Below are positions 19,279 through 26,938 of a DNA stretch of 64,000 bases, in pieces. Numbering within the stretch: the first letter of the stretch is position 1; each line of letters begins with the position of its first letter. Both the position numbers and the translations under genes were made by a program. The DNA comes from Aliirhizobium wenxiniae (GTDB lineage: Bacteria; Pseudomonadota; Alphaproteobacteria; Rhizobiales; Rhizobiaceae): positions 558,001-622,000 of the forward strand of contig NZ_JACHEG010000002.1 of assembly GCF_014201355.1 (NCBI RefSeq), given 5' to 3'. The notes below the pieces were generated by a model, which made no database searches, was not told the origin of the DNA, and was given only the letters and a program-made list of their open reading frames with translations.

Positions 19279-20043
19279 TTAATGGCAGCAGGATGAACCC
19301 TTCTCTTTCGGAGCGGTTTCATATTCATCGTGGCGCTTCAGGAAACTCATGGTCGAGGTTTCGTTACGGCCGAGCGGCGCACGATCGAGCAACATCAGCG
19401 TGCCGCAGACCTCTTCGCCGCCGCGGGCGTAGGTCGAATAGGTGTGAAAGATCTCGCCCGCCTCGTTGCGGTAGAAGGAGGACATACCGTGTTCCTCATC
19501 GGCGATCTCGCTCGTCGGCACCTTGCGATAATTGTATTCGACGGCACCCGATGCCCGCTCCTCATCCGAGAAAGAGACATCGTAATCGTAGTTGAAAGCG
19601 TCGCCGAAGGACGAGACCCAAGGGAAATTCCAGCCCATGCGCCGGCGATAGGCCTCGATCTTTTCGAGCGGTGCGCGGGAGACGGCCACCCAGGTGACGT
19701 CGTGATTGTTCAGATGCGGCAGCGCACCTTCGACATGATCGCAGAAGAAGGAGCAGCCGATACAGCCCTCGTCCCAATCCGGGCCGAGCATGAAATGATA
19801 GACAAGCAACTGGCTGCGGCCATCGAAAAGCTCGGCAAATGTCTTTCTACCGGCAAGCGTATCGAAGGCATAGTCCTTGTCGACCTTCACCCAGGGAAGC
19901 GCCTGACGCGCCGCCCGCACCTTGTCGCGCAGGCGGGTCTCTTCCTTCTCCAGTTGCAGAAGCTTCAGGCGCGCATTGCGCCATTCATTCTTCTCAATGA
20001 TCGGATTGTCCGGCGCGGTTTTCGCGGATGCGGTGATATCCAT
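19279..20043 (-). CDS. DUF899 family thioredoxin-like protein
   Basis: A 254-residue DUF899 protein, a thioredoxin-fold family with predicted dithiol-disulfide oxidoreductase activity. The family stretch FMLGPDWDEGCIGCSFFCDH contains a CxxC (GCIGC), and MGWNFPWVSSFGDAFNYDY is conserved. The N-terminus carries a coiled-coil-like helix (LKLLQLEKEETRLRDKVRA). The C-terminus ends SSCCH. It is the first gene of the minus-strand operon and is divergent from the MarR gene at 20098, only 54 bases away. The shared gap contains a perfect palindrome (20075-20086). Confidence 0.87.
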   Translation of the reverse strand: MDITASAKTAPDNPIIEKNEWRNARLKLLQLEKEETRLRDKVRAARQALPWVKVDKDYAFDTLAGRKTFAELFDGRSQLLVYHFMLGPDWDEGCIGCSFFCDHVEGALPHLNNHDVTWVAVSRAPLEKIEAYRRRMGWNFPWVSSFGDAFNYDYDVSFSDEERASGAVEYNYRKVPTSEIADEEHGMSSFYRNEAGEIFHTYSTYARGGEEVCGTLMLLDRAPLGRNETSTMSFLKRHDEYETAPKEKGSSCCH

Positions 20044-20062
20044 GTCTTGGACCTCCTCTTCC

Positions 20063-20091
20063 TTGACAGATTACGTTGATATCAACATGAT
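20063..20091 (+). promoter_or_regulatory. MarR operator and promoter in the DUF899/MarR divergent gap
   Basis: A perfect 12-base palindrome, GTTGATATCAAC, at 20075-20086, lies in the 54-base gap between the two starts. A TTGACA-like -35 at 20063-20068 is followed 17 bases later by CATGAT, so the palindrome would overlap the spacer of the MarR gene's promoter. The layout fits auto-repression; the promoter call is inference. Confidence 0.55.
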
Positions 20092-20097
20092 TATTCC

Positions 20098-20556
20098 ATG
20101 CTGTCAAATATCGAATCGATTCCGTTCTCCACGACGCTGCATGTGCGGGACACCTGCCTGTGCCTGCATGTGCAGCGGGCGGCACGGGCGCTTGCCCGGC
20201 GTTTTGATGTGGCGATGAAGCCTATCGGGCTGAATAACGGGCAGTTTTCGTTGATGATGTCACTCAACCGGCCGGTGCCGGCGACGATGAAATCCGTCTG
20301 CGATCTACTCGCCATGGACCGCACGACTTTGACGGCGGCGCTCAAGGTTCTGGAACGGCGCGGGCTGGTCAAAACCGAGATCGACCCGAAAGATCGCCGC
20401 GGGCGACTTCTGACGCTGACCGAAGCGGGGATGGCGATGCTTTCCGCAGCCTTGCCGATCTGGACACGGGTTCATGCCGAGATCGATGCTGAACTGGGTG
20501 ACGGCGGATCGGATGGGGTGCGACGGTTGCTGGCAAGATTGAAACAGGCCTCCTAG
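20098..20556 (+). CDS. MarR-family transcriptional regulator
   Basis: A 152-residue MarR-type winged-helix regulator, with the recognition region VCDLLAMDRTTLTAALKVLERRGLV and the basic wing DRRGRLLTLTEAG. One cysteine pair, CLCLHV, sits near residue 19-22 and could be redox-active. It is divergent from the DUF899 operon and probably represses it and itself through the palindrome at 20075-20086. The ligand is unknown. Confidence 0.88.
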   Translation: MLSNIESIPFSTTLHVRDTCLCLHVQRAARALARRFDVAMKPIGLNNGQFSLMMSLNRPVPATMKSVCDLLAMDRTTLTAALKVLERRGLVKTEIDPKDRRGRLLTLTEAGMAMLSAALPIWTRVHAEIDAELGDGGSDGVRRLLARLKQAS

Positions 20557-20628
20557 ACACGTTTTGCGTTCAGAGTGCCGTCAGGAAACGGTCCTAAGTC
20601 TCCCGCGGGATAAACCTGAGGAGATCCA

Positions 20629-21057
20629 ATGATGCGCAGGCATTTCCTGGCACTAGGCACAATCGCATTTATGTCGCTGGCCCCACAGGCCTTTGCGGCC
20701 ACTGCCATCAATGTCATCGAAGATGGCGAAGGCGGTGGCACCATGAGCCTCAAGTTGGACCAATCCATCATCAAGGCCGGTGAAGTCGTCTTTTCGGTGC
20801 ACAATGCGGCGATGACCGAGGAACACGAGATGGTGCTGGTGAAACTGAAGTCTGCGGGCCAGAAGCTTCCCCTCATGGAGAGTCGACATCGGATTGATGA
20901 AAAGCAGCTTAAGAACCTTGGCGAGGTCGCAGATCTCAAACCAGGCGCGAACGGTTCATTGAAAGCCAGACTTTCACCCGGCCATTACATGCTCTTCTGC
21001 AACATCATGGGCCACTATGAAGCGGGCATGCATGAGACGCTGACCGTCACGAACTAG
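20629..21057 (+). CDS. Periplasmic cupredoxin-like copper protein
   Basis: A 142-residue exported protein with a signal peptide of about 23 residues ending AFA. The mature part is a plastocyanin/cupredoxin fold. Likely type 1 copper ligands are His in TEEHEMVL, Cys in FCNIMGH, the following His, and Met or His in GMHETL. GAGGAG precedes the ATG by six bases. It is followed 46 bases later by a cytochrome b561 gene, suggesting an electron-transfer pair in the envelope. Redox partner and role are inferred. Confidence 0.8.
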   Translation: MMRRHFLALGTIAFMSLAPQAFAATAINVIEDGEGGGTMSLKLDQSIIKAGEVVFSVHNAAMTEEHEMVLVKLKSAGQKLPLMESRHRIDEKQLKNLGEVADLKPGANGSLKARLSPGHYMLFCNIMGHYEAGMHETLTVTN

Positions 21058-21103
21058 AGCAGTCGCCGGACGACCAGTTCTGCCAAATCGAAAGCGAATT
21101 CAG

Positions 21104-21598
21104 ATGACATCGCCGATTACCTATTCTCTGCCGCAGCGTATCCTCCACTGGCTGACTGCTGTACTCGTGTTATTCAACCTGCTTTTGCCGGACGGCATGA
21201 ATGCCTGGCAACACGCCATGCGGCGAACCGGAGCCGCCACCGTGGGTCAGATCGCCTCGGCCAATATCCATGCCTATGCCGGTCTTGCGGTACTGCTTAT
21301 GGTGTTGTTTCGGCTTTTATTGCGCAATATCCAGGGCGTTCCTGCTGCGCCGGTGAGTGAGCCTTCGATATTCAGGCTCGGGGCAAAAATCGCGCATGTT
21401 CTGCTTTACGGATTGCTGCTTATGATGCCCTTGACGGGTATCGGCGCCTATTATCTGGGCTGGGGCAGTGCCGGAGACCTCCACGCGGATATTCTCAAAG
21501 TCATTCTCTGGCTGATACTGGCAATGCATGTCGCTGGCGCACTGGCTCATCATTTCTATTGGAAAACCAATGTGCTGCGGCGCATGACGATAGGCTGA
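21104..21598 (+). CDS. Cytochrome b561 family protein
   Basis: A 164-residue four-helix membrane cytochrome of the CybB/b561 type. Heme-ligand histidines are visible in QRILHWLTA, NIHAYAGLAVL and AMHVAGALAHHFYWK. It may move electrons between the quinone pool or superoxide and the cupredoxin encoded just upstream (20629). The length is normal for the family. A bidirectional terminator follows at 21624. Confidence 0.85.
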   Translation: MTSPITYSLPQRILHWLTAVLVLFNLLLPDGMNAWQHAMRRTGAATVGQIASANIHAYAGLAVLLMVLFRLLLRNIQGVPAAPVSEPSIFRLGAKIAHVLLYGLLLMMPLTGIGAYYLGWGSAGDLHADILKVILWLILAMHVAGALAHHFYWKTNVLRRMTIG

Positions 21599-21623
21599 CG
21601 GATCGAGCAATTACACAGCAACG

Positions 21624-21652
21624 AAACGCCCGGCTCATCACCGGGCGTTTTT
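21624..21652. terminator. Bidirectional terminator between cytochrome b561 and SDR genes
   Basis: A perfect 10-base stem, AAACGCCCGG with CCGGGCGTTT, and a CTCATCA loop, ending in T5. It lies between two convergent genes. Confidence 0.85.
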
Positions 21653-21672
21653 GATGTTGATGTCGCAGCCGC

Positions 21673-22515
21673 TCAGGCTGCTTCAGTCTTGTCGAAATCC
21701 GTCGACACGGAGATCGCCCTTACCCGCTCCAGCAGCGCAGTGTCGGAGGCGATCTTGGCTTCGATGGCGGCGACCGTATCGCTGCCGAGCGGCAGGCGGA
21801 CGGGCGGATTTTCCATGTCGACGAAATCGATCAGCACCTCGGCCAGTTTCTGCGGATTGCCGGGCTGGTTGCGGCTGATGTGTTTGGCCTTTTCGCGCAC
21901 CACGCCGGCAGTTTGCGCATAATCGGCGATTTCGACCGGGCTTACGCTGAGCGAATTGCCTTCGAGGAAATCGGTGCGGAAATAACCGGGTTCGATGGCG
22001 GTGGCATGGATGCCGAGCGGGCTAAGTTCGTCAGCCAGAGCTTCCGTCAGGCCTTCGACGGCGAATTTTGCCGAGCAGTAGACGCCGAAGCCGGCTGAAC
22101 TGCGATACCCGCCGATGGACGAGAAGTTGAGGATATGGCCCGAGCGCTGGCGGCGCATATGCGGCAGCACGGCACGGGTAACGGAGAGAAGCCCGAAGAC
22201 ATTGGTGCGGTAGATCGCCTCGACTTCCTCAGCACTCGCTTCCTCGATCGCACCGAGCAGGCCGAAACCGGCATTGTTGACGAGAACATCAATGCGGCCG
22301 AAGCGGGCAATCGCAGCCTTGGCGGCATCATGGGCCTGGGTCTCGTCGTTGACATCGAGTGCGACGGCGAGAAGGTTCGGATGATCGCCAAAACGCTCTG
22401 ATACCGATTTCGGATTGCGGGCGGTGGCGACGACATTATCACCCTTTGCCAATGCTTTTTCGGTGATCAGCGCGCCAAAACCGCGGGATGCACCAGTGAT
22501 GAACCATGTACGCAT
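21673..22515 (-). CDS. Short-chain dehydrogenase/reductase
   Basis: A 280-residue classical SDR. The cofactor motif TGASRGFG is near the N-terminus, NNAGFG follows, and the catalytic Ser plus YxxxK is YCSAKFAVEGLTEAL. The typical family stretch PLGIHATAIEPGYFRTDF is present. It reduces or oxidises an unknown alcohol or ketone with NAD(P)H. It is divergent from the LysR gene at 22637, its likely regulator. Confidence 0.9.
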   Translation of the reverse strand: MRTWFITGASRGFGALITEKALAKGDNVVATARNPKSVSERFGDHPNLLAVALDVNDETQAHDAAKAAIARFGRIDVLVNNAGFGLLGAIEEASAEEVEAIYRTNVFGLLSVTRAVLPHMRRQRSGHILNFSSIGGYRSSAGFGVYCSAKFAVEGLTEALADELSPLGIHATAIEPGYFRTDFLEGNSLSVSPVEIADYAQTAGVVREKAKHISRNQPGNPQKLAEVLIDFVDMENPPVRLPLGSDTVAAIEAKIASDTALLERVRAISVSTDFDKTEAA

Positions 22516-22636
22516 GTTGAAATCTCCTCTTTCGTGATGCCGTTCCGTTGATCGGCGGCTGAGGAGATTTTTACGTCGGCATGGCTCGTGAGATAATCGA
22601 CTGGATTCTCTTCAAGCTGATGAGTAAAATTCAGTA

Positions 22637-23533
22637 ATGGCAATTTTCTCACCCACCGATTTGTCGCCGTTTCTGGCGCTGGCGCGACACAAGAGCTTTC
22701 GTCGGGCGGCCGACGAACTTGGCTGTACACCGTCTGCGCTCAGTCATTCCTTGAAGGCGCTGGAGGAAAGGCTTGATGTGCGGCTGTTCAACCGCACGAC
22801 GCGCAGCGTGGCGCTGACGGAGGCCGGCGAAAGGCTGCTTTCCCGTGTCGCACCGGCCTTCCGCGATATCGAGGATGCGCTGGACGACCTCAATAATTTT
22901 CGCGGTACGCCGGTCGGAAGGCTGCGGATCAATGTCTCGCGGCCGTCGGCGCGGATGGTGCTTCTTCCGTTGGTCGCGCGGTTTCTGGAGGCGCATCCAA
23001 GGGTCGGCATCGAGATCGTCATCAACAACGAACTGGTCGACATGGTGTCGGAAGGGTTTGATGCAGGCGTGCGTTTCGGCGAGATCATCGCCCAGGACAT
23101 GATCGCCGTGCCGATCGGCCCAAGACAGCGGACCGCGATCGTTGCGACGCCCGACTTTTTCGAAAAACATCCGAAACCGGTTACGCCGGAACAGTTGAAA
23201 TCCCTGCCCTGCATTGGCTTTCGGTTCGGCACCGGGCGGCTTTACGCCTGGGAATTCGAGCGCGGCGGCGTGGAATTGTCGGTGGAGGTGGATGGCGCAC
23301 TTGTGCTCGACGATCAGGACATGATGGTGGATGCGGCACTTGCAGGCGCGGGCATTGCCTTCACCTTCGAGGACCAGGTGAAGGATCTGGTGGCAGATGG
23401 TCGGCTCACGCGCGTGCTCGAAGACTGGTGCCCCTATTATTCCGGGTTCTATCTCTATTATCCGAGCCGTCGCCAGATGCCGGCGGCCTTGCGCGCTTTC
23501 GTGGATTTCGTCAGGGCGGACAGAAGCGGGTAA
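22637..23533 (+). CDS. LysR-family transcriptional regulator
   Basis: A 298-residue LysR protein of the CrgA-like subgroup. The helix-turn-helix lies at about residues 10-65 (FRRAADELGCTPSALSHSLKALEERL), followed by RTTRSVALTEAGERLL and a C-terminal effector domain. It is transcribed away from the SDR gene with 121 bases between starts, so it probably controls that gene. A terminator lies about 200 bases downstream (23732). Confidence 0.9.
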   Translation: MAIFSPTDLSPFLALARHKSFRRAADELGCTPSALSHSLKALEERLDVRLFNRTTRSVALTEAGERLLSRVAPAFRDIEDALDDLNNFRGTPVGRLRINVSRPSARMVLLPLVARFLEAHPRVGIEIVINNELVDMVSEGFDAGVRFGEIIAQDMIAVPIGPRQRTAIVATPDFFEKHPKPVTPEQLKSLPCIGFRFGTGRLYAWEFERGGVELSVEVDGALVLDDQDMMVDAALAGAGIAFTFEDQVKDLVADGRLTRVLEDWCPYYSGFYLYYPSRRQMPAALRAFVDFVRADRSG

Positions 23534-23601
23534 TCCGTATGATACGCGGAAAACGCGCATAATTGCCGCAGATAGCAGTTAATCTTGATTTCAACACAAT
23601 C

Positions 23602-23688
23602 ATGGATTACATAAGCTTCATCGGCATTGCTGATGAGCGCTTAACCTATGTGCTGCTCGCAATTGCCGCCGCTGCTTTCAGCTTTTGA
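23602..23688 (+). CDS. Candidate 28-residue hydrophobic small protein
   Basis: A short frame with an acidic N-terminal part (MDYISFIGIADERL) and a hydrophobic C-terminal half (TYVLLAIAAAAFSF) that could be a single membrane helix. It lies in the 257-base gap between the LysR and RES genes and is followed 43 bases later by a good terminator. There is no clear ribosome binding site, so it may be a chance frame in an mRNA tail or small RNA. Confidence 0.25.
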   Translation: MDYISFIGIADERLTYVLLAIAAAAFSF

Positions 23689-23731
23689 CCACGGATGTAC
23701 TGGCACTGGTGGATAAAGCGGCGATGAGAGA

Positions 23732-23762
23732 GGTCGGAGCAATATTGCCCCGGCCTTTTTTC
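23732..23762 (+). terminator. Factor-independent terminator
   Basis: The stem GGTCGGAGCAA pairs with TTGCCCCGGCC (one mismatch, one G-U pair) and is followed by at least six T. It ends a plus-strand transcript coming from the LysR gene or from the small frame at 23602. Confidence 0.7.
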
Positions 23763-23790
23763 GTTTCTAGGCTCCCGATTTTGGAGCTGA

Positions 23791-24555
23791 TTATGCCTTG
23801 AGAGCCGCCGCGATGCGCGCATCATCGGCGAAATCGGTGACGGAGAAGCCGAGCCGCAGCAGCGGGTAATTCCGGATCGCCTGCACGCCTGCCCGCGACA
23901 GGCGAATCCGCCATGTCTGCCGTTCCGATGGTTCAGGCGCTGCAAAGGCGGATGCCGTCAGCAGCGCGATATTCAACCCACCCTCAGGATCGCGAACGGA
24001 ACGGTAGACGATCGCTTCGGCATCGGCGCTGCGGGCGGCTTCAGCAAAAGCCTGGCAGGCAGCGTAATCCTGTCTATCTTCCCAGGCCGCACGGTCGCGA
24101 TCGAATGGCGCTGCGGTGAGGTCCAGGATCTTCGCGCTGTCGATGGGCACAGCAAAAGCCGTGTATTCGGCGGGATTGGACGGCAGCGGCGTGGCCGGAG
24201 ATTCTGCGAAAAACAACAACCGGTAAAACGCCATTTCGGCAATCGCCGTCGAAATCCCGAAGGCGGCGTAAAAAACGCCCGGCGTCTTCCCGGCGCGGCG
24301 AAAACGCGAGCCATGCGGATAGGCGGCACCGTAGCGAAAGGGTGTCTTCAAAAGATAATCCAGGCCTTCGCATTCCGGCGGATAGGCAGGCTTGGTTTCT
24401 TCCAGAAGGTTTTCAAGCAGCGCCTGCTCATCGACATGATCGACCAGCTTCATCGTCGAGACACGATGCTGCGCCTCGACGAGACGCCAGACAGTCGTGC
24501 TCAGCCGCCTGAACTCAGACGAGAGCGCGGCGGGCATCCAGATAGGCAAGGACAT
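23791..24555 (-). CDS. RES-domain toxin of a RES/Xre toxin-antitoxin pair
   Basis: A 254-residue RES-domain protein. Known members of this toxin family deplete NAD+. The expected VWRLVEAQH opening, the Arg-rich YPHGSRFRRAGKTPGVFYAA stretch, the following FGISTAIAEMAFYR glutamate helix, and a serine in VYRSVRDPEGGLN match the Arg-Glu-Ser signature. It is somewhat longer than minimal RES toxins. Its first codons overlap the end of the upstream antitoxin gene by 41 bases (23 if the second Met is used), indicating translational coupling. The antitoxin precedes the toxin, the usual order. Confidence 0.85.
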   Translation of the reverse strand: MSLPIWMPAALSSEFRRLSTTVWRLVEAQHRVSTMKLVDHVDEQALLENLLEETKPAYPPECEGLDYLLKTPFRYGAAYPHGSRFRRAGKTPGVFYAAFGISTAIAEMAFYRLLFFAESPATPLPSNPAEYTAFAVPIDSAKILDLTAAPFDRDRAAWEDRQDYAACQAFAEAARSADAEAIVYRSVRDPEGGLNIALLTASAFAAPEPSERQTWRIRLSRAGVQAIRNYPLLRLGFSVTDFADDARIAAALKA

Positions 24556-24898
24556 CAGTCAGACCGGAAATGGAGAGGATCTTGTCGGCGGGAATGCCGG
24601 AGAGTGCCGTATTGTGGTTCTTCAGCCAGGCGCGCGCCACCTGCTCGTCGCCGCCCGTGATCGCATCGAGAGAACGGAAAAGGCGGATCAGCAACAGCGC
24701 CAGTTCGAAGGGCTTCGTGCCCTTTTCAAGCAGATGGTCCAGCCGCTTCATGCGCGACACCGATGCTTCAGACACCCCGACAATGCCGGCCAGCGTGCGG
24801 GCGCTAAGGCCGAGCCGGTCGGCAGCCGCAACAGTTGCCTTTGTCACCACCTGCGCTTCAGAGATTACGAGATCCGGCGTTTTTGATGCGTAAGCCAT
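24515..24898 (-). CDS. Xre/MbcA/ParS-type antitoxin
   Basis: A 127-residue antitoxin with an N-terminal Xre-like helix-turn-helix (LGLSARTLAGIVGVSEASVSRM) and a C-terminal toxin-binding domain of the MbcA/ParS (DUF2384) type (FELALLLIRLFRSLDAITGGDEQVARAWLKNHN). I chose the ATG at 24898, preceded by AAGGAATAAGGG. The frame runs open to 25033, but the extra stretch looks like promoter sequence. It should neutralise the RES toxin and repress its own promoter. Confidence 0.85.
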   Translation of the reverse strand: MAYASKTPDLVISEAQVVTKATVAAADRLGLSARTLAGIVGVSEASVSRMKRLDHLLEKGTKPFELALLLIRLFRSLDAITGGDEQVARAWLKNHNTALSGIPADKILSISGLTDVLAYLDARRALV

Positions 24899-24921
24899 GG
24901 CCCTTATTCCTTTCTCAAGAA

Positions 24922-24951
24922 ATAATATAGTCGATATCTTTCCAAAGACAA
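24922..24951 (-). promoter_or_regulatory. Putative promoter of the RES/Xre pair
   Basis: On the minus strand TTGTCT is followed, with a 16-18 base spacer, by the overlapping -10 candidates TATATT and TATTAT, ending 24 bases upstream of the antitoxin ATG. ATAT-containing half sites around the -10 could be the auto-repression target. This is a sequence-pattern call only. Confidence 0.5.
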
Positions 24952-25043
24952 TGGATTTGCAAATTTTCGTATCAGATGGCCTGATGGCTTTTGGCCGGCG
25001 TAGAGAATAGTGTTTCGCTACTATTCTCGCCAAGGATCAACCG

Positions 25044-25676
25044 ATGCCATCTGTCGAATTGCTGATCACGTTCTTCATCACGACCGCGGTGTTTGCCTAT
25101 ATTCCGGGGCCAGCGATGCTCTATGCCGCGGCCCAGACGATGGCGCGCGGGCGTAAAGGTGGGCTGATGGCAACGCTCGGCATTCATCTCGGCTGTTATG
25201 TGCATGTGGTGGCTGCCGCGGCCGGGCTTTCCGTTCTGTTTCACGCGGTGCCGACGCTTTATCTTGCGGTGAAGATGATCGGAGCGGGATATCTGATATG
25301 GCTCGGCATCTCGCTTTTCCGGGCGAAGACGAGTGGTGATCCTTCACTGCCCTTAATCGGCCAGAAATCCGCCCGCCGCGCCTTTCTGGAAAGCATAACC
25401 GTCGAGGTTCTGAACCCGAAGACGGCGATCTTCTTCATGGCCTTCCTGCCGCAATTCGTCGATGCGTCGGCTGCCTTTCCCGTCTGGCTGCAGTTCCTGA
25501 TCCTCGGCGCGGTGGTGAACATGACGTTTTCGTCGGCCGATCTCGTCTGCGTGTTTCTCGCAGGTGCCGTCGTGAAGGGCCTGAAGAAATCGGCCGCGGC
25601 ACAAAGGATGATGCAGCGGGCCGGCGGTGCGGTGCTGATCGAGCTTGGCGCTCACCTCGCCCTACAGCGAAACTGA
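25044..25676 (+). CDS. LysE/RhtB family amino-acid exporter
   Basis: A 210-residue membrane protein of the LysE/RhtB superfamily. It has six hydrophobic segments and the hallmark PGPAMLYAAAQTMARGRKGG near the N-terminus, then LNPKTAIFFMAFLPQFVD. Family members export amino acids or homoserine lactones. AAGGA lies seven bases before the ATG. It is monocistronic, with a bidirectional terminator after it. Substrate unknown. Confidence 0.88.
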   Translation: MPSVELLITFFITTAVFAYIPGPAMLYAAAQTMARGRKGGLMATLGIHLGCYVHVVAAAAGLSVLFHAVPTLYLAVKMIGAGYLIWLGISLFRAKTSGDPSLPLIGQKSARRAFLESITVEVLNPKTAIFFMAFLPQFVDASAAFPVWLQFLILGAVVNMTFSSADLVCVFLAGAVVKGLKKSAAAQRMMQRAGGAVLIELGAHLALQRN

Positions 25677-25682
25677 AATGAC

Positions 25683-25718
25683 AAAACGGCCGGAAGCCCC
25701 GAGGCCTCCAGCCGTTTT
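25683..25718. terminator. Bidirectional terminator between lysE-like and ohr genes
   Basis: AAAACGGC (25683-25690) pairs with GCCGTTTT (25711-25718), with further internal pairing in GGA...TCC. The A and T tracts on the two sides suit both convergent genes. Confidence 0.75.
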
Positions 25719-25769
25719 CAGAATATGGCGGATGCCGCCCGAAGACGGCATCTTACTGGCCTATGATAT

Positions 25770-26192
25770 TCAGGCAACCGTGACCGGAACTTCGGTGGCG
25801 GTGCGCATGGCGTGGCTGTAGGGGCAGACGATATGCGCCTTGGCGACCAGATCTTCGGCCTGCGCCTTGTCCATGCCGGGGATCGAAACGGAAAGCGAGA
25901 CTTCGATGCCGAAGCCGGTGCCGTCTTCACGCGGGCCGATGCCGACCGTTGCCGTCACCTTGGCGTCTTCCGGGATCTTTACCTTTTCCTTGCCGGCAAC
26001 GGCCTTCAGCGCGCCGAGGAAGCAGGCGGAATAACCGACTGCGAAAAGCTGTTCGGGGTTGGTGCCGGTTGCGCCGTCGCCGCCGAGTTCCTTCGGGACA
26101 GTCAGCGTGACATCGAGAACGCCGTTTTCAGAGGCGCCGTGGCCTGCACGGCCGCCGGTGGCAGAACCCTTGGTTGTGTAGAGAATGGGCAT
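25770..26192 (-). CDS. ohr: Organic hydroperoxide resistance protein Ohr
   Basis: A 140-residue OsmC/Ohr family thiol peroxidase that reduces organic and fatty-acid hydroperoxides. The two redox cysteines are Cys57 in [10 protein letters not shown] and Cys123 in [10 protein letters not shown]. The glycine-rich N-terminus ([14 protein letters not shown]) is typical of true Ohr rather than OsmC. It is divergent from the ohrR gene with a 95-base gap that carries a perfect OhrR-box-like palindrome. Confidence 0.95.
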   Translation of the reverse strand: MPILYTTKGSATGGRAGHGASENGVLDVTLTVPKELGGDGATGTNPEQLFAVGYSACFLGALKAVAGKEKVKIPEDAKVTATVGIGPREDGTGFGIEVSLSVSIPGMDKAQAEDLVAKAHIVCPYSHAMRTATEVPVTVA

Positions 26193-26219
26193 GTTCGTAC
26201 TCCCTTCGGTTAAATCGTT

Positions 26220-26234
26220 CGCAATTCAATTGCG
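26220..26234. promoter_or_regulatory. OhrR operator between ohr and ohrR
   Basis: CGCAATT-C-AATTGCG is a perfect 15-base palindrome whose CAATT-N-AATTG core resembles known OhrR boxes. A second, looser repeat, TGCAAT (26235-26240) and ATTGCA (26253-26258), adjoins it. Both lie between the divergent starts. Confidence 0.7.
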
Positions 26235-26287
26235 TGCAATAGATTTATGCGCATTGCATTCTGACGTCAAGTCTGTGAGAATAGATT

Positions 26288-26800
26288 ATGAAAGAGATAG
26301 AGCACGGTTTCGTGATGACAGGGGCAGAGCCGAATAAAAACGACGGGGTCGAAAACCGCGAGGCAGCGACCGGCGGGCTGGATGTTATGTTGTGTTTCGC
26401 CATCTATGGCGCCGCGCACGCGTTTACGCGTGCCTACAAGCCCCTGCTCGAACCGCTGGGGCTGACCTATCCGCAATATCTGGTCATGATGGCGCTCTGG
26501 GCGGAAGACGGGCAGAAGGTGAAGGCGCTCGGCGACAGGTTGGGACTCGATTCCGGCACGCTCTCCCCTCTCCTCAAGCGGCTGGAGCAATCCGGCCTCG
26601 TCAAGCGCAAGCGCGATGCGGAAGACGAACGTCAGGTGAAGATCACGCTGACGCCGCAGGGTGTGGAACTGAAGGAACGGTCAGCCGGCGTGATGGAAGC
26701 CATAGGCGAGGCGACAGGATGCAGCCTCGAAGAAGTGGGTATGCTGAGGGCGGCGCTTGTGGGGCTGAAGGATCGGCTTGAGGGGGCGGAGGAGCGGTAG
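26288..26800 (+). CDS. ohrR: OhrR, peroxide-sensing MarR-family repressor
   Basis: A 170-residue MarR-type regulator with the OhrR-specific N-terminal sensing cysteine, Cys36, in LDVMLCFAIY. The AFTRAYKPLLEPLGLTYPQYLVMMAL stretch and the recognition helix LGLDSGTLSPLLKRLEQSGL follow. Oxidation of that cysteine by organic hydroperoxides releases the repressor from the ohr promoter. An additional N-terminal tail of about 28 residues suggests that a downstream start (for example Met10) may be the real one. Confidence 0.9.
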   Translation: MKEIEHGFVMTGAEPNKNDGVENREAATGGLDVMLCFAIYGAAHAFTRAYKPLLEPLGLTYPQYLVMMALWAEDGQKVKALGDRLGLDSGTLSPLLKRLEQSGLVKRKRDAEDERQVKITLTPQGVELKERSAGVMEAIGEATGCSLEEVGMLRAALVGLKDRLEGAEER

Positions 26801-26938
26801 CAACAGGCCCTGACCGGGGCCATCCAACCTTCTCTTCGCGAACCGGATTTGACGACCAAGCGCTTGACCGATCCGCGCCTGCGGAACTGAACAAGACCAT
26901 CGAGTGCGAGCGCCGAACTTGCCCAGGGATATCTGCAT

